From NCBI GenBank assembly GCA_022747635.1, contig JAKTNV010000236.1, forward strand, positions 248,001 through 312,000: a DNA stretch of 64,000 nt, written 5' to 3'. The notes beneath the pieces were generated by a model, which was given only the letters and a program-made list of their open reading frames with translations, was not told the DNA's origin and searched no databases. Made by a program: the position numbers and the translations under genes. This stretch comes from Hetaerina americana (taxonomy: Eukaryota > Arthropoda > Insecta > Odonata > Calopterygidae). Shown one piece after another: positions 1 through 14,500 of the stretch; the stretch's first letter is position 1, and every line of letters begins with the position of its first letter.

Positions 1-1137
1 GTTTTTCGCAATATTTTTAGAAATTTGGGCTCTTTTAGTAACATTAACACTTTCTCTGAAGCAACTTTTATGCTCATTTCTTGTCCTTCAAGATTAATTC
101 TGGGTTTTATTTTGTTTATTTGATGAAAATGAACAGCAATACACACCTTGGATACATTTTTGTTTGATTTGTTTCGAGTGAGATTTTCACCTAGAACCCA
201 AAGGGGGGGGTATTGGCACTTTTCATGGAAAAATGTGAAAAATTAAATTTTCTAAAAATGAATGAAATGACTTCTAAACACCTCAAACATTCACTCTAAA
301 ACAGAAGATTGTTGTTTTTCGCAATATTTTTAGAAATTTGGGCTCTTTTAGTAACATTAACACCTGGGCTGAAGCATCTTTTATGATCTTTTATTGTCTT
401 TCAGGATACATTCTGGGTTTATTTTGTTTATTTGATGAAAATGAAAACCAATACACACCATGGAAACATTTTTGTGTTGATTTGTGTCAAGTGAGATTTT
501 CACCTAGAACCCAAAGGGGGGGGTATTGGCACTTTTCATGGAAAAATGTGAAAAATTAAATTTTCTAAAAACGAAATAAATGCCTTCTAAACACCTCAAA
601 CATTCACTCTAAAACAGAAGATTGTTGTTTTTTGCAATATTTTTAGAAATTTGGGCTCTTTTAGTAACATTAACACTTTCGCTGAAGCAACTTTTATGCT
701 CATTTCTTGTCTTTCAGGATTAATTCTGGGTTTTATTTTGTTTATTTGATGAAAATGAACAACAAATAACACCATGGAAACATTTTTGTTTGATTTGTGT
801 CGAGTGAGATTTTCACCTAGAACCCAAAGGGCGGGTATTGGCACTTTTCATGGAAAAATGTGAAAAATTAAATTTTCTAAAAATAAAATAAATGCCTTCT
901 AAAAACCTCAAACATTCACTCTAAAACAGAAGATTGTTGTTTTTCGCAATATTTTTAGAAATTTGGGCTCTTTTAGTAACATTAACACTTTCGCTGAAGC
1001 ATCTTTTATGCTCCTTTCATGTCTTTCAGGATTCATTCTGGGTTTTATTTTGTTTATTTGATGAAAATGAACAACAATACACACCATGGAAACATTTTTG
1101 TTTGATTTGTGCCAAGTGAGATTTTCACCGAAAACCC

Positions 1138-1170
1138 AAAGGGGGTTTGATTGGTCCAAAACTTTTCATG
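1138..1170. other. Aberrant G-run segment in one monomer
   Basis: Where other copies read G-run then TATTGGCACTTTTCATGG, this copy has five G, then TTTGATTGGTCCAAAACTTTTCATGG. It is therefore a local replacement or small insertion of about 7 bp just after a shortened G run, unique in the window as far as I can see. Its 5-monomer partner near 2700 has the ordinary sequence, so the change followed that duplication or was erased from the other copy. No function is implied. Confidence 0.7.
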
Positions 1171-3642
1171 GAAAAATGTGAAAAATGAAATTTTCTAAAA
1201 ATGAAATAAATGCCATCTAAACACCTCAAACATTCACTTTAAAACAGAAGATTGTTGTTTTTCGCAATATTTTTAGAAATTTGGGCTCTTTTAGTAACAT
1301 TAGCACTTTCTCTGAAGCAACTTTTATGCTCATTTCTTGTCCTTCAAGATTAATTCTGGGTTTTATTTTGTTTATTTGATGAAAATGAACAACAATACAC
1401 ACCTTGGATACATTTTTGTTTAATTTGTTCCGAGTGAGATTTTCACTAAGAACCCAAAGGGGGGGGTATTGGCACTTTCATGGAAAAATGTGAAAAATTA
1501 AATTTTCTAAAAATGAAATAAATGCCTTCTAAACACCTCAAACATTCACTCTAAAACAGAAGATTGTTGTTTTTTGCAATATTTTTAGAAATTTTGGCTC
1601 TTTTAGTAACATTAACACTTTCGCTGAAGCATCTTTTATGCTCCTTTCATGTCTTTCAGGATTCATTCTGGGTTTTATTTTGTTTATTTGATGAAAATGA
1701 ACAACAATACACACCTTGGATACATTTTTGTTAATTTGTTTCGAGTGAGATTTTCACTAAGAACCCAAAGGGGGGGGTATTGGCACTTTTCATGGAAAAA
1801 TGTGAAAAATAAAATTTTCTAAAAATGAATGAAATGACTTCTAAACACCTCAAACATTCACTCTAAAACAGAAGATTGTTGTTTTTCGCAATATTTTTAG
1901 AAATTTGGGCTCTTTTAGTAACATTAACACTTTCTCTGAAGCAACTTTTATGCTCATTTCTTGTCCTTCAAGATTAATTCTGGGTTTTATTTTGTTTATT
2001 TGATGAAAATGAACAACAATAGACACCATGGAAACATTTTTGTTTGATTTGTGTTGAGTGAGATTTTCACCTAGAACCCAAAGGGGGGGTATTGGAACTT
2101 TTCATGGAAAAATGTAAAAAATTAAAATTGCTAAAAATGAAATAAATGCCTTCTAAACACCTCAAACATTCACTCTAAAACAGAAAATTGTTGTTTTTCG
2201 CAATATTTTTAGAAATTAGGGCTCTTTTAGTAAAATTAACACTTGCGCTGAAGCATCTTTTATGCTCATTTCATGTCTTTCTGGATTAATTCTGGGTTTT
2301 ATTTTGTTTATTTGGTGAAAATGAACAACAATACACACCATGGAAATATTTTTTCTCGATTTGTGTCGAGTGAGATTTTCACCTAGAACCCAAAGGGCGG
2401 GTATTGGCACTTTTCATGGAAAAATGTGAAAAATTAAATTTTCTAAAAATGAAATAAATGCCTTCTAAACACCTCAAACATTCACTCTAAAACAGAAGAT
2501 TGTTGTTTTTCGCAATATTGTTAGAAATTTGGGCTCTTTTAGTAACATTAACACTTTCGCTGAAGCATCTTTTATGCTCCTTTCATGTCTTTCAGGATTC
2601 ATTCTGGGTTTTATTTTGTTTATTTGATGAAAATGAACAACAATACACACCATGGAAACATTTTTGTTTGATTTGTGTCAAGTGAGATTTTCACCGAAAA
2701 CCCAAAGGGGGGGGTATTGGCACTTTTCATGGAAAAATGTGAAAAATTAAATTTTCTAAAAATGAAATAAATGCCTTCTAAACACCTCAAACATTCACTT
2801 TAAAACAGAAGATTGTTGTTTTTCGCAATATTTTTAGAAATTTGGGCTCTTTTAGTAACATTAGCACTTTCTCTGAAGCAACTTTTATGCTCATTTCTTG
2901 TCCTTCAAGATTAATTCTGGGTTTTATTTTGTTTATTTGATGAAAATGAACAACAATACACACCATGGAAATATTTTTCTCGATTTGTGTCGAGTGAGAT
3001 TTTCACCTAGAACCCAAAGGGGGGGTATTGGCACTTTTCATGGAAAAATGTGAAAAATTAAATTTTCTAAAAATGAAATAAATGCCTTCTAAACACCTCA
3101 AACATTCACTCTAAAAAGAAGATTGTTGTTTTTTCGCAATATTTTTAGAAATTTTGGCTCTTTTAGTAACATTAACACTTTCGCTGAAGCATCTTTTATG
3201 CTCCTTTCATGTCTTTCAGGATTCATTCTGGGTTTTATTTTGTTTATTTGATGAAAATGAACAACAATACACACCTTGGATACATTTTTGTTTGATTTGT
3301 TTCGAGTGAGATTTTCACCTAGAACCCAAAGGGGGGGGTATTGGCACCGTTCATGGAAAAATGTGAAAAATTAAATTTTCTAAAAATGAATGAAATGACT
3401 TCTAAACACCTCAAACATTCACTCTAAAACAGAAGATTGTTGTTTTTCGCAATATTTTTAGAAATTTGGGCTCTTTTAGTAACATTAACACTTTCGCTGA
3501 AGCATCTTTTATGATCTTTTATTGTCTTTCAGGATTCATTCTGGGTTTTTTTTGTTTATTTGATGAAAATGAACAACAATACACACCTTGGATACATTTT
3601 TGTTTAATTTGTTTCGAGTGAGATTTTCACTAAGAACCCAAA

Positions 3643-3653
3643 GGGGGGGGGGG
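3643..3653. repeat. Longest G run, 11 G
   Basis: Eleven consecutive G, the longest I found in this array; most monomers have 7 or 8 at this position. Length varies by one or two between otherwise identical copies, as expected for a homopolymer that slips in replication or is miscalled in sequencing. Confidence 0.85.
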
Positions 3654-5948
3654 TATTGGCACTTTTCATGGAAAAATGTGAAAAATAAAATTTTCTAAAA
3701 ATGAATGAAATGACTTCTAAACACCTCAAACATTCACTCTAAAACAGAAGATTGTTGTTTTTCGCAATATTTTTAGAAATTTGGGCTCTTTTAGTAACAT
3801 TAACACTTACTCTGAAGCAACTTTTATGCTCATTTCTTGTCCTTCAAGATTAATTCAGGGTTTTATTTTGTTTATTTGATGAAAATGAACAACAATAGAC
3901 ACCATGGAAACATTTTTGTTTGATTTTTGTCGAGTGAGATTTTCACCTAGAACCCAAAGGGGGGGGTATTGGAACTTTTCATGGAAAAATGTAAAAAATT
4001 AAATTTTCTAAAAATGAAATAAATGCCTTCTAAACACCTCATACATTTACTCTAAAACAGAAGATTTTTGTTTTTCGCAATATTTTTAGAAATTTGGGCT
4101 CTTATAGTAACATTCACACTTTCGCTGAAGCAACTTTTATGCTCATTTCTTGTCTTTCAGGATTAATTCTGGGTTTTTATTTTGTTTATTTGATGAAAAT
4201 GAACAACAATACACACCATGGAAACATTTTTGTTTGATTTGCGTCAAGTGAGATTTTCACCTAGAACCCAAAGGGGGGGTATTGGCACTTTTCATGGAAA
4301 AATGTGAAAAATTAAATTTTCTAAAAATGAAATAAATGCCTTCTAAACACCTCAAACATTCACTCTAAAACAGTAGATTGTTGTTTTTCGCAATATTTTT
4401 AGAAATTTGGGCTCTTTTAGTAACATTAACACCTGGGCTGAAGCATCTTTTATGATCATTTATGGTCTTTCAGGATACATTCTGGGTTTTATTTTGTTTA
4501 TTGATGAAAATGAACAACAATACACACCATGGAAACATTATTGTTTGATTTGTGTCAAGTTAGATTTTCACCTAGAACCCAAAGGGGGGGTATTGGCACT
4601 TTTCATGGAAAAATGTGAAAAATTAAATTTTCTAAAAAATGAAATAAATGCCTTCTAAACACCTCAAACATTCACTCTAAAACAGACGATTGTTGTTTTT
4701 CGCAATATTTTTAGAAATTTGGGCTCTTTTAGTAACATTAACACCTGGGCTGAAGGATCTTTTATGATCATTTATTGTCTTTCAGGATACATTCATGGTT
4801 TTATTTTGTTTATTTGATGAAAATGAAAAACAATACACACCTTGGATACATTTTTGTTTGATTTGTGTCGAGTGAGATTTTCACCTAAAACCCAAAGGAG
4901 GGGTATTGGCACTTTTCATGGAAAAATGTGAAAAATTAAATTTTCTAAAAATGATATAAATGCCTTCTAAACACCTCAAACATTCACTCTCAAACAGTAG
5001 ATTGTTGTTTTTCGCAATATTTTTAGAAATATGGGCTCTTTTAGTAACATTAACACTTTCTCTGAAGCAACTTTTATGCTCATATCTTGTCCTTCAAGAT
5101 TAATTCTGGGTTTTATTTTGTTTATTTGATGAAAATGAACAACAATAGACACCATGGAAACATTTTTGTTTGATTTGTGTCGAGTGAGATTTTCACCTAG
5201 AACCCAAAGGGGGGTTTTGGAACTTTTCATGGAAAAATATAAAAAATTAAATTTTCTAAAAATGAAATAAATGCCTTCTAAACACCTCAAACATTCACTC
5301 TAAAACAGAAGATTTTTGTTTTTCGCAATATTTTTAGAAATTTGGGCTCTTTTAGTAACATTAACACCTGGGCTGAATCATCTTTTATGATCATTTATTG
5401 TCTTTCAGGATACATTCTGGGTTGTATTTTGTTTATTTGATGAAAATGAACAACAATACACACCTTGGATACATTTTTGTTTGATTTGTGTCGAGTGAGA
5501 TTTTCACCTAGAACCTAAAGGGGGGGGTATTGGCACTTTTCATGGAAAAATGTGAAAAATTAAATTTTCTAAAAATGAAATTAATGCCTTCTGAACACCT
5601 CAAACATTCACTCTAAAACAGAAGATTTTTGTTTTTCGCAATATTTTTAGAAATTTGGGCTCTTTTAGTAACATTAACACCTGGGCTGAAGCATCTTTTA
5701 TGATCATTTATTGTCTTTCAGGATTCATTCTGGGTTTTATTTTGTTTATTTGATGAAAATGAACAACAATACACGCCTTGGATACATTTTTGTTTGATTT
5801 GTCTCGAGTGAGATTTTCACCTAAAACCTAAAGGGGGGGTATTGGCACTTTTCATGGAAAAATGTGAAAAATTAAATTTTCTAAAAATGATATAAATGCC
5901 TTCTAAACACCTCAAACATTCACTCTAAAACAGTAGATTGTTGTTTTT

Positions 5949-6895
5949 CGCAATATTTTTAGAAATTTGGGCTCTTTTAGTAACATTAACACTTTCGCTG
6001 AAGCAACTTTTATGCTCATTTCTTTTCTTTCAGGATTAATTCTGGGTTTTATTTGATTTATTTGATGAAAATGAACAACAATACACACAATGGAAACATT
6101 TTTGTTTGATTTGCGTCAAGTGAGATTTTCACCTAGAACCCAAAGGTGGGGAATTGGCACTTTTCATGGAAAAATGTGAAAAATTAAATTTTCTAAAAAT
6201 GAAATAAATGCCTTCTAAACACCTCAAACATTCACTCTAAAACAGAAGATTGTTGTTTTTCGCAATATTGTTAGAAATTTGGGCTCTTTTAGTAACATAA
6301 ACACCTGGGCTGAAGCATCTTTTATGATCATTTATTGTCTTTCAGGATACATTCTGGGTTTTATTTTCTTTATTTGATGAAAATGAACAACAATACACAC
6401 CTTGGATACATTTTTGTTTGATTTGTGTCGAGTGAGATTTTCACCTAGAACCCAAAGGGGGGGGTATTGGCACTTTTCATGGAAAAATGTGAAAAATTAA
6501 ATTTTCTAAAAATGAAATAAATGCCTTCTAAACACCTCAAACATTCACTCTAAAACAGTAGATTGTTGTTTTTCGCAATATTTTTAGAAATTTGGGCTCT
6601 TTTAGTAACATTAACACTTTCTCTGAAGCAACTTTTATGCTCATTTCTTGTCCTTCAAGATTAATTCTGGGTTTTATTTTGTTTATTTGATGAAAATGAA
6701 TAACAATAGACACCATGGAAACATTTTTGTTTGATTTGTGTCGAGTGAGATTTTCACCTAGAACCCAAAGGGGGGGAACGGGAAAGTATTGGAACTTTTC
6801 ATGGAAAAATGTAAAAAATTAAATTTTCTAAAAATGAAATAAATGCCTTCTAAACACCTCAAACATTCACTCTATAACAGAAGATTTTTGTTTTT
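5949..6895. repeat. Three-monomer block, first copy
   Basis: A trio of 947 bp. The first monomer has TTGCGTCAAG and a GGTGGGG run, the second has CCTTGG and TGATCATTTATTG, the third has AATAGACACCATGG. The same order occurs immediately downstream (6896-7826) and again near 21205-22140, so this trio behaved as a small amplification unit. Confidence 0.75.
6773..6790. other. Short insertion after the G run
   Basis: After the G run this copy reads AACGGGAAAGTATTGG where other copies go straight to TATTGG, giving about 10 extra bases. It is private to this monomer; the related monomers at 7521 and 11570 have a different alteration at the same point (GGGAACTTATC). The position next to the G run suggests the run is a local hot spot for indels. 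Confidence 0.7.
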
Positions 6896-7826
6896 CGCAA
6901 TATTTTTAGAAATTTGGGCTCTTTTAGTAACATAAACACTTTCGCTGAAGCAACTTTTATGCTCATTTCTTGTCTTTCAGGATTAATTCTGGGTTTTATT
7001 TTGTTTATTTGATGAAAATGAACAACAATACACACCATGGAAACATTTTTGTTTGATTTGCGTCAAGTGAGATTTTCACCTAGAACCCAAAGGTGGGGAA
7101 TTGGCACTTTTCATGGAAAAATGTGAAAAATTAAATTTTCTAAAAATGAAATAAATGCCTTCTAAACACCTCAAACATTCACTCTGAAACAGAAGATTGT
7201 TGTTTTTTGCAATATTTTTAGAAATTTGGGCTCTTTTAGTAACATTAACACCGGGGCTGAAGCATCTTTTATGATCATTTATTGTCTTTCAGGATACATT
7301 CTGGGTTTATTTTGTTTATTTGATGAAAATGAACAACAATACACACCTTGGATACATTTTTGTTTGATTTGTGTCGAGTGAGATTATCACCTAGAACCCA
7401 AAGGGGGGGGTATTGGCACTTTTCATGGAAAAATGTGAAAAAATTAAATTTTCTAAAAATGAAATAAATGCCTTCTAAACACCTCAAACATTCACTCTAA
7501 AACAGTAGATTGTTGTTTTTCGCAATATTTTTAGAAATTTGGGCTCTTTTAGTAACATTAACACTTTCTCTGAAGCAACTTTTATGCTCATTTCATGTCT
7601 TTCTGGATTAATTCTGGGTTTTATTTTGTTTATTTGATGAAAATGAACAACAATACACACCATGGAAACATTTTTGTTTGATTTGTGTCGAGTTAGATTT
7701 TCACCTAGAACCCAAAGGGGGGGAACTTATCATGGAAAAATGTAAAAAATTAAATTTTCTAAAAATGAAATAAATGCCTTCTAAACACCTCAAACATTCA
7801 CTCTGTAACAGAAGATTTTTGTTTTT
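6896..7826. repeat. Three-monomer block, second copy
   Basis: It repeats the order of 5949-6895, about 947 bp downstream. The first monomer again has TTGCGTCAAG and GGTGGGG. The third monomer differs in the latter half of its first variable block (TCATGTCTTTCTGG) and in GGGAACTTATC after the G run, so it looks like a chimera with another class. This third monomer also opens the first long unit of region B. Confidence 0.7.
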
Positions 7827-10800
7827 CGCAATATTTTTAGAAATTTGGGCTCTTTTAGTAACATTAACACCTGGGCTGAATCATCTTTTATGATCATTTA
7901 TTGTCTTTCAGGATACATTCTGGGTTGTATTTTGTTTATTTGATGAAAATGAACAACAATACACACCTTGGATACATTTTTGTTTGATTTGTGTCGAGTG
8001 AGATTTTCACCTAGAACCTAAAGGGGGGGGTATTGGCACTTTTCATGGAAAAATGTGAAAAATTAAATTTTCTAAAAATGAAATAATTGCCTTCTGAACA
8101 CCTCAAACATTCACTCTAAAACAGAAGATTGTTGTTTTTCGCAATATATTTAGAAATTTTGGCTCTTTTAGTAAAATTAAAACCTGGGCTGAAGCATCTT
8201 TTATGATCATTTATTGTCTTTCAGGATACATTCTGGGTTTTATTTTGTTTATTTGATGAAAATGAACAACAATACACACCATGGAAACATTTTTGTTTGA
8301 TTTGTGTCAAGTTAGATTTTCACCTAGAACCCAAAGGGTTGGCACTTAACGTGGAAAAATGTAAAAATTAAATTTTCTAAAAATGAAATAAATGCCTTCT
8401 AAACACCTCAAACATTCACTCTAAAACAGAAGATTAATGTTTTTCGCAATATTTTTAAAAATTGGGCTCTTTTGGTAACATTAACACTTGGGCTGAAGCA
8501 TCTTTTATGATCTTTTATTGTCTTTCAGGATTCATTCTGGGTTTTATTTTGTTTATTTGATGAAAATGAACAACAATACACACCTTGGATACATTTTTGT
8601 TTGATTTGTGTCGATTGAGATTTTCACCTAGAACCCAAAGGGGGGGGATTGGCACTTTTCATGGAAAAATGTGAAAAATTAAATTTTCTAAAAATGAAAT
8701 AAATGCCTTCTTAACACCTCAAACATTACTCTAAAACAGAAGATTGTTGTTTTTCGCAATATTTTTAGAAATTTGGGCTCTTTTAGTAACATTAACACTT
8801 TCGCTGAAGCAACTTTTATGCTCATTTCTTGTCTTTCAAGATTAATTCTGGGTTTAATTTTGTTTATTTGATGAAAATGAACAACAATACACACCATGGA
8901 AACATTTTTGTTTGATTTGTGTCGAGTGAGATTTTCACCTAGAACCTAAAGGGGGGGGTATTGGCACTTTTCATGGAAAAATGTGAAAAATTAAATTTTC
9001 TAAAAATGAAATAAATGCCTTCTGAACACCTCAAACATTCACTCTAAAACAGAAGATTTTTGTTTTTCGCAATATTTTTAGAAATTTGGGCTCTTTTAGT
9101 AACATTCACACTTTCGCTGAAGCAACTTTTATGCTCATTTCTTGTCTTTCAGGATTAATTCTGGGTTTTATTTTGTTTATTTGATGAAAATGAACAACAA
9201 TACACACCATGGAAACATTTTTGTTTGATTTGCGTCAAGTGAGATTTTCACCTAGAACCAAAAGGGGGGGTATTGGCACTTTTCATGGAAAAATGTGAAA
9301 AATTAAATTTTCTAAAAATGAAATAAATGCCTTCTAAACACCTCAAACATTCACTCTAAAACAGTAGATTGTTGTTTTTCGCAATATTTTTAGAAATTTG
9401 GGCTCTTTTAGTAACATTAACACCTGGGCTGAAGCATCTTTTATGATCATTTATTGTCTTTCAGGATACATTCTGGGTTGTATTTTGTTTATTTGATGAA
9501 AATGAACAACAATACACACCTTGGATACATTTTTGTTTGATTTGTGTCGAGTGAGATTTTCACCTAGAACCTAAAGGGGGGGGTATTGGCACTTTTCATG
9601 GAAAAATGTGAAAAATTAAATTTTCTAAAAATGAAATAAATGCCTTCTGAACACCTCAAACATTCACTCTAAAACAGAAGATTTTTGTTTTTCGCAATAT
9701 TTTTAGAAATTTGGGCTCTTTTAGTAACATTAACACCTGGGCTGAAGCATCTTTTATGATCATTTATTGTCTTTCAGGATTCATTCTGGGTTTTATTTTG
9801 TTTATTTGATGAAAATGAACAACAATACACGCCTTGGATACATTTTTGTTTGATTTGTCTCGAGTGAGATTTTCACCTAAAACCTAAAGGGGGGGTATTC
9901 GCACTTTTCATGTAAAAATGTGAAAAATTAAATTTTCTAAAAATGATATAAATGCCTTCTAAACACCTCAAACATTCACTCCAAAACAGAAGATTGTAAT
10001 TTTTCGCAATATTTTTAGAAATTTGGGCTCTTTTAGTAACATTAACACTTGAGCTGAAGCATCTTTTATGCTCATTTCTTGTCTTTCAGGATTAATTCTG
10101 GGTTTTATTTTGTTTATTTGATGAAAATGAACAACAATACACACCATGGAAACATTTTTGTTTGATTTGTGTCGAGTGAGATTTTCACCTAGAACCCAAA
10201 GGGGGGGGTATTGGCACTTTTCATGGAAAAATATGAAAAATTAAATTTTCTAAAAATGAAATAAATACCTTCTAAACACCTAAAACATTCACTCTAAAAC
10301 AGAAGATTGTTGTTTTTCGCAATATTTTTAGAAATTTGGGCTCTTTTAGTAACATTAACACTTGCGCTGAAGCATCTTTTATGCTCATTTCTTGTCTTTC
10401 AGGATTAATTCTGGGTTTTATTTTGTTTATTTGATGAAAATGAACAACAATAACCACCATGGAAACATTTTTGATTGATTTGTGTCGAGTGAGATTTTCA
10501 CCAAGAACCCAAGGGGGGGTATTGGCACTTTTCATGGAACAACGTGAAAAATTAAATTTTCTAAAAATGAAATAAATACCTTCTAAACACCTCAAACATT
10601 CACTCTAAAACATAAGATTGTTGTTTTTCGCAATATTTTTAGAAATTTGGGCTCTTTTAGTAACATTAACACCTCGGCTGAAGCATCTTTTATGATCATT
10701 TATTGTCTTTCAGGATACATTCTGGGTTTTATTTTGTTTATTTGATGAAAATGATCAACAATACACACCTTGGATACATTTTTGTTTGATTTGTGTCGAG

Positions 10801-11569
10801 TGAGATTTTCACCTAGAACCCAAAGGGGGGGGTATTGGCACTTTTCATGGAAAAATGTGAAAAAATTAAATTTTCTAAAAATGAAATAAATGCCTTCTAA
10901 ACACCTCAAACATTCACTCTAAAACAGTAGATTGTTGTTTTTCGCAATATTTTTAGAAATTTGGGCTCTTTTAGTAACATTAACACTTTCTCTGAAGCAA
11001 CTTTTATGCTCATTTCTTGTCCTTCAAGATTAATTCTGTGTTTTATTTTGTTTATTTGATGAAAATGAACAACAATAGACACCATGGAAACATTTTTGTT
11101 TGATTTGTGTCGAGTGAGATTTTCACCTAGAACCCAAAGGGGGGGTATTGGAACTTTTCATGGAAAAATGTAAAAAAATTAAATTTGCTAAAAATGAAAT
11201 AAATGCCTTCTAAACACCTCAAACATTCACTCTAAAACAGAAAATTGTTGTTTTTCGCAATATTTTTAGAAATTAGGGCTCTTTTAGTAAAATTAACACT
11301 TGCGCTGAAGCATCTTTTATGCACATTTCATGTCTTTCTGGATTAATTCTGGGTTTTATTTTGTTTATTTGATGAAAATGAACAACAATACACACCATGG
11401 AAACATTTTTGTTTGATTTGTGTCGAGTGAGATTTTCACCTAGAACCCAAAGGGGGGGGTATTGGCACTTTTCATGGAAAAATGTGAAAAAATTAAATTT
11501 TCTAAAAATGAAATAAATGCCTTCTAAACACCTCAAACATTCACTCTAAAACAGTAGATTGTTGTTTTT
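7521..11569. repeat. Region B unit 1: 13-mer higher-order repeat, 4049 bp
   Basis: Thirteen monomers. The unit opens with a short monomer reading GGGAACTTATC after the G run. Next comes a monomer with CTGAATC and GTTGTATTTTG, then a monomer shortened at 8338-8355 (GGGTTGGCACTTAACG), and later a monomer with TATTCGCAC near 9896. The same markers recur at 4049 or 4045 bp offset in unit 2. The monomer near 9380 is not matched in unit 2, so a local replacement happened there. Confidence 0.85.
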
Positions 11570-14500
11570 CGCAATATTTTTAGAAATTTGGGCTCTTTTA
11601 GTAACATTAACACTTTCTCTGAAGCAACTTTTATGCTCATTTCATGTCTTTCTGGATTAATTCTGGGTTTTATTTTGTTTATTTGATGAAAATGAACAAC
11701 AATACACACCATGGAAACATTTTTGTTTGATTTGTGTCGAGTTAGATTTTCACCTAGAACCCAAAGGGGGGGAACTTATCATGGAAAAATGTAAAAAATT
11801 AAATTTTCTAAAAATGAAATAAATGCCTTCTAAACACCTCAAACATTCACTCTGTAACAGAAGATTTTTGTTTTTCGCAATATTTTTAGAAATTTGGGCT
11901 CTTTTAGTAACATTAACACCTGGGCTGAATCATCTTTTATGATCATTTATTGTCTTTCAGGATACATTCTGGGTTGTATTTTGTTTATTTGATGAAAATG
12001 AACAACAATACACACCTTGGATACATTTTTGTTTGATTTGTGTCGAGTGAGATTTTCACCTAGAACCTAAAGGGGGGGGTATTGGCACTTTTCATGGAAA
12101 AATGTGAAAAATTAAATTTTCTAAAAATGAAATAAATGCCTTCTGAACACCTCAAACATTCACTCTAAAACAGAAGATTGTTGTTTTTCGCAATATTTTT
12201 AGAAATATTGGCTCTTTTAGTAAAATTAAAACCTGGGCTGAAGCATCTTTTATGATCATTTATTGTCTTTCAGGATACATTCTGGGTTTTATTTTGTTTA
12301 TTTGATGAAAATGAACAACAATACACACCATGGAAACATTTTTGTTTGATTTGTGTCAAGTTAGATTTTCACCTAGAACCCAAAGGGTTGGCACTTAACG
12401 TGGAAAAATGTAAAAATTAAATTTTCTAAAAATGAAATAAATGCCTTCTAAACACCTCAAACATTCACTCTAAAACAGAAGATTAATGTTTTTCGCAATA
12501 TTTTTAAAAATTGGGCTCTTTTGGTAACATTAACACCTGGGCTAAAGCATCTTTTATGATCTTTTATTGTCTTTCAGGATTCATTCTGGGTTTTATTTTG
12601 TTTATTTGATGAAAATGAACAACAATACACACCTTGGATACATTTTTGTTTGATTTGTGTCGATTGAGATTTTCACCTAGAACCCAAAGGGGGGGGATTG
12701 GCACTTTTCATGGAAAAATGTGAAAAATTAAATTTTCTAAAAATGAAATAAATGCCTTCTTAACACCTCAAACATTACTCTAAAACAGAAGATTGTTGTT
12801 TTTCGCAATATTTTTAGAAATTTGGGCTCTTTTAGTAACATTAACACTTTCGCTGAAGCAACTTTTATGCTCATTTCTTGTCTTTCAAGATTAATTCTGG
12901 GTTTAATTTTGTTTATTTGATGAAAATGAACAACAATACACACCATGGAAACATTTTTGTTTGATTTGTGTCGAGTGAGATTTTCACCTAGAACCTAAAG
13001 GGGGGGGTATTGGCACTTTTCATGGAAAAATGTGAAAAATTAAATTTTCTAAAAATGAAATAAATGCCTTCTGAACACCTCAAACATTCACTCTAAAACA
13101 GAAGATTTTTGTTTTTCGCAATATTTTTAGAAATTTGGGCTCTTTTAGTAACATTCACACTTTCGCTGAAGCAACTTTTATGCTCATTTCTTGTCTTTCA
13201 GGATTAATTCTGGGTTTTATTTTGTTTATTTGATGAAAATGAACAACAATACACACCATGGAAACATTTTTGTTTGATTTGCGTCAAGTGAGATTTTCAC
13301 CTAGAACCAAAAGGGGGGGTATTGGCACTTTTCATGGAAAAATGTGAAAAATAAAATTTTCTAAAAATGAAATAAATGCCTTCTAAACACCTCAAACATT
13401 CACTCTAAAACAGTAGATTGTTGTTTTTCGCAATATTTTTAGAAATTTGGGCTCTTTTAGTAACATTAACACTTTCTCTAAAGCATCTTTTATGATCTTT
13501 TATTGTCTTTCAGGCTTCATTCTGGGTTTTATTTTGTTTATTTGATGAAAATGAACAACAATACACACCTTGGATACATTTTTGTTTGATTTGAGTCGAG
13601 TGAGATTTTCACCTAGAACCCAAAGGGGGGGGTATTGGCACTTTTCATGAAAAATGTGAAAAATTAAATTTTCTAAAAATGAAATAAATGCCTTCTAAAC
13701 ACCTCAAACATTCACTCTAAAACAGAAGATATTTTTTCGCAATATTTTTAGAAATTTGGGCTCTTTTAGTAACATTAACACCTGGGCTGAAGCATCTTTT
13801 ATGATCATTTATTGTCTTTCAGGATTCATTCTGGGTTTTATTTTGTTTATTTGATGAAAATGAACAACAATACACGCCTTGGATACATTTTTGTTTGATT
13901 TGTCTCGAGTGAGATTTTCACCTAAAACCTAAAGGGGGGGTATTCGCACTTTTCATGTAAAAATGTGAAAAATTAAATTTTCTAAAAATGATATAAATGC
14001 CTTCTAAACACCTCAAACATTCACTCCAAAACAGAAGATTGTAATTTTTCGCAATATTTTTAGAAATTTGGGCTCTTTTAGTAACATTAACACTTGAGCT
14101 GAAGCATCTTTTATGCTCATTTCTTGTCTTTCAGGATTAATTCTGGGTTTTATTTTGTTTATTTGATGAAAATGAACAACAATACACACCATGGAAACAT
14201 TTTTGTTTGATTTGTGTCGAGTGAGATTTTCACCTAGAACCCAAAGGGGGGGGTATTGGCACTTTTCATGGAAAAATATGAAAAATTAAATTTTCTAAAA
14301 ATGAAATAAATACCTTCTAAACACCTAAAACATTCACTCTAAAACAGAAGATTGTTGTTTTTCGCAATATTTTTAGAAATTTGGGCTCTTTTAGTAACAT
14401 TAACACTTGCGCTGAAGCATCTTTTATGCTCATTTCTTGTCTTTCAGGATTAATTCTGGGTTTTATTTTGTTTATTTGATGAAAATGAACAACAATAACC

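Larger units (their letters stand above)
1..4075. repeat. Region A: irregular satellite monomers
   Basis: Thirteen monomers with no long unit repeated throughout. Characteristic classes are monomers with TGCTCCTTTCATG (near 1010, 1640, 2577, 3200), copies whose tail reads AATGAATGAAATGAC (near 265, 1830, 3390, 3700), copies with GGGCGGG instead of a pure G run (near 830 and 2396), and copies with TTAGCACTTTCTCTG (near 1300 and 2860). Part of the region is repeated at a 5-monomer offset: about 790-1700 matches about 2360-3270 at 1566 bp. The stretch at about 1700-2160 matches about 3590-4030 at roughly 1880 bp, six monomers. Indels and substitutions between neighbours are more frequent than in regions D and E. 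Confidence 0.8.
4076..7520. repeat. Region B0: transitional monomers of the B family
   Basis: Eleven monomers carrying markers found through region B, notably ACAGTAGATTG at the monomer end (near 4371, 4993, 5931, 6555, 7503) and blocks with TGATCATTTATTG. Region A marker classes stop at about 4075. The order is irregular except for a 3-monomer block repeated in tandem. One copy near 5370 has CTGAATC and GGGTTGTATTTTG, a combination that later recurs once per long unit in region B. Confidence 0.75.
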
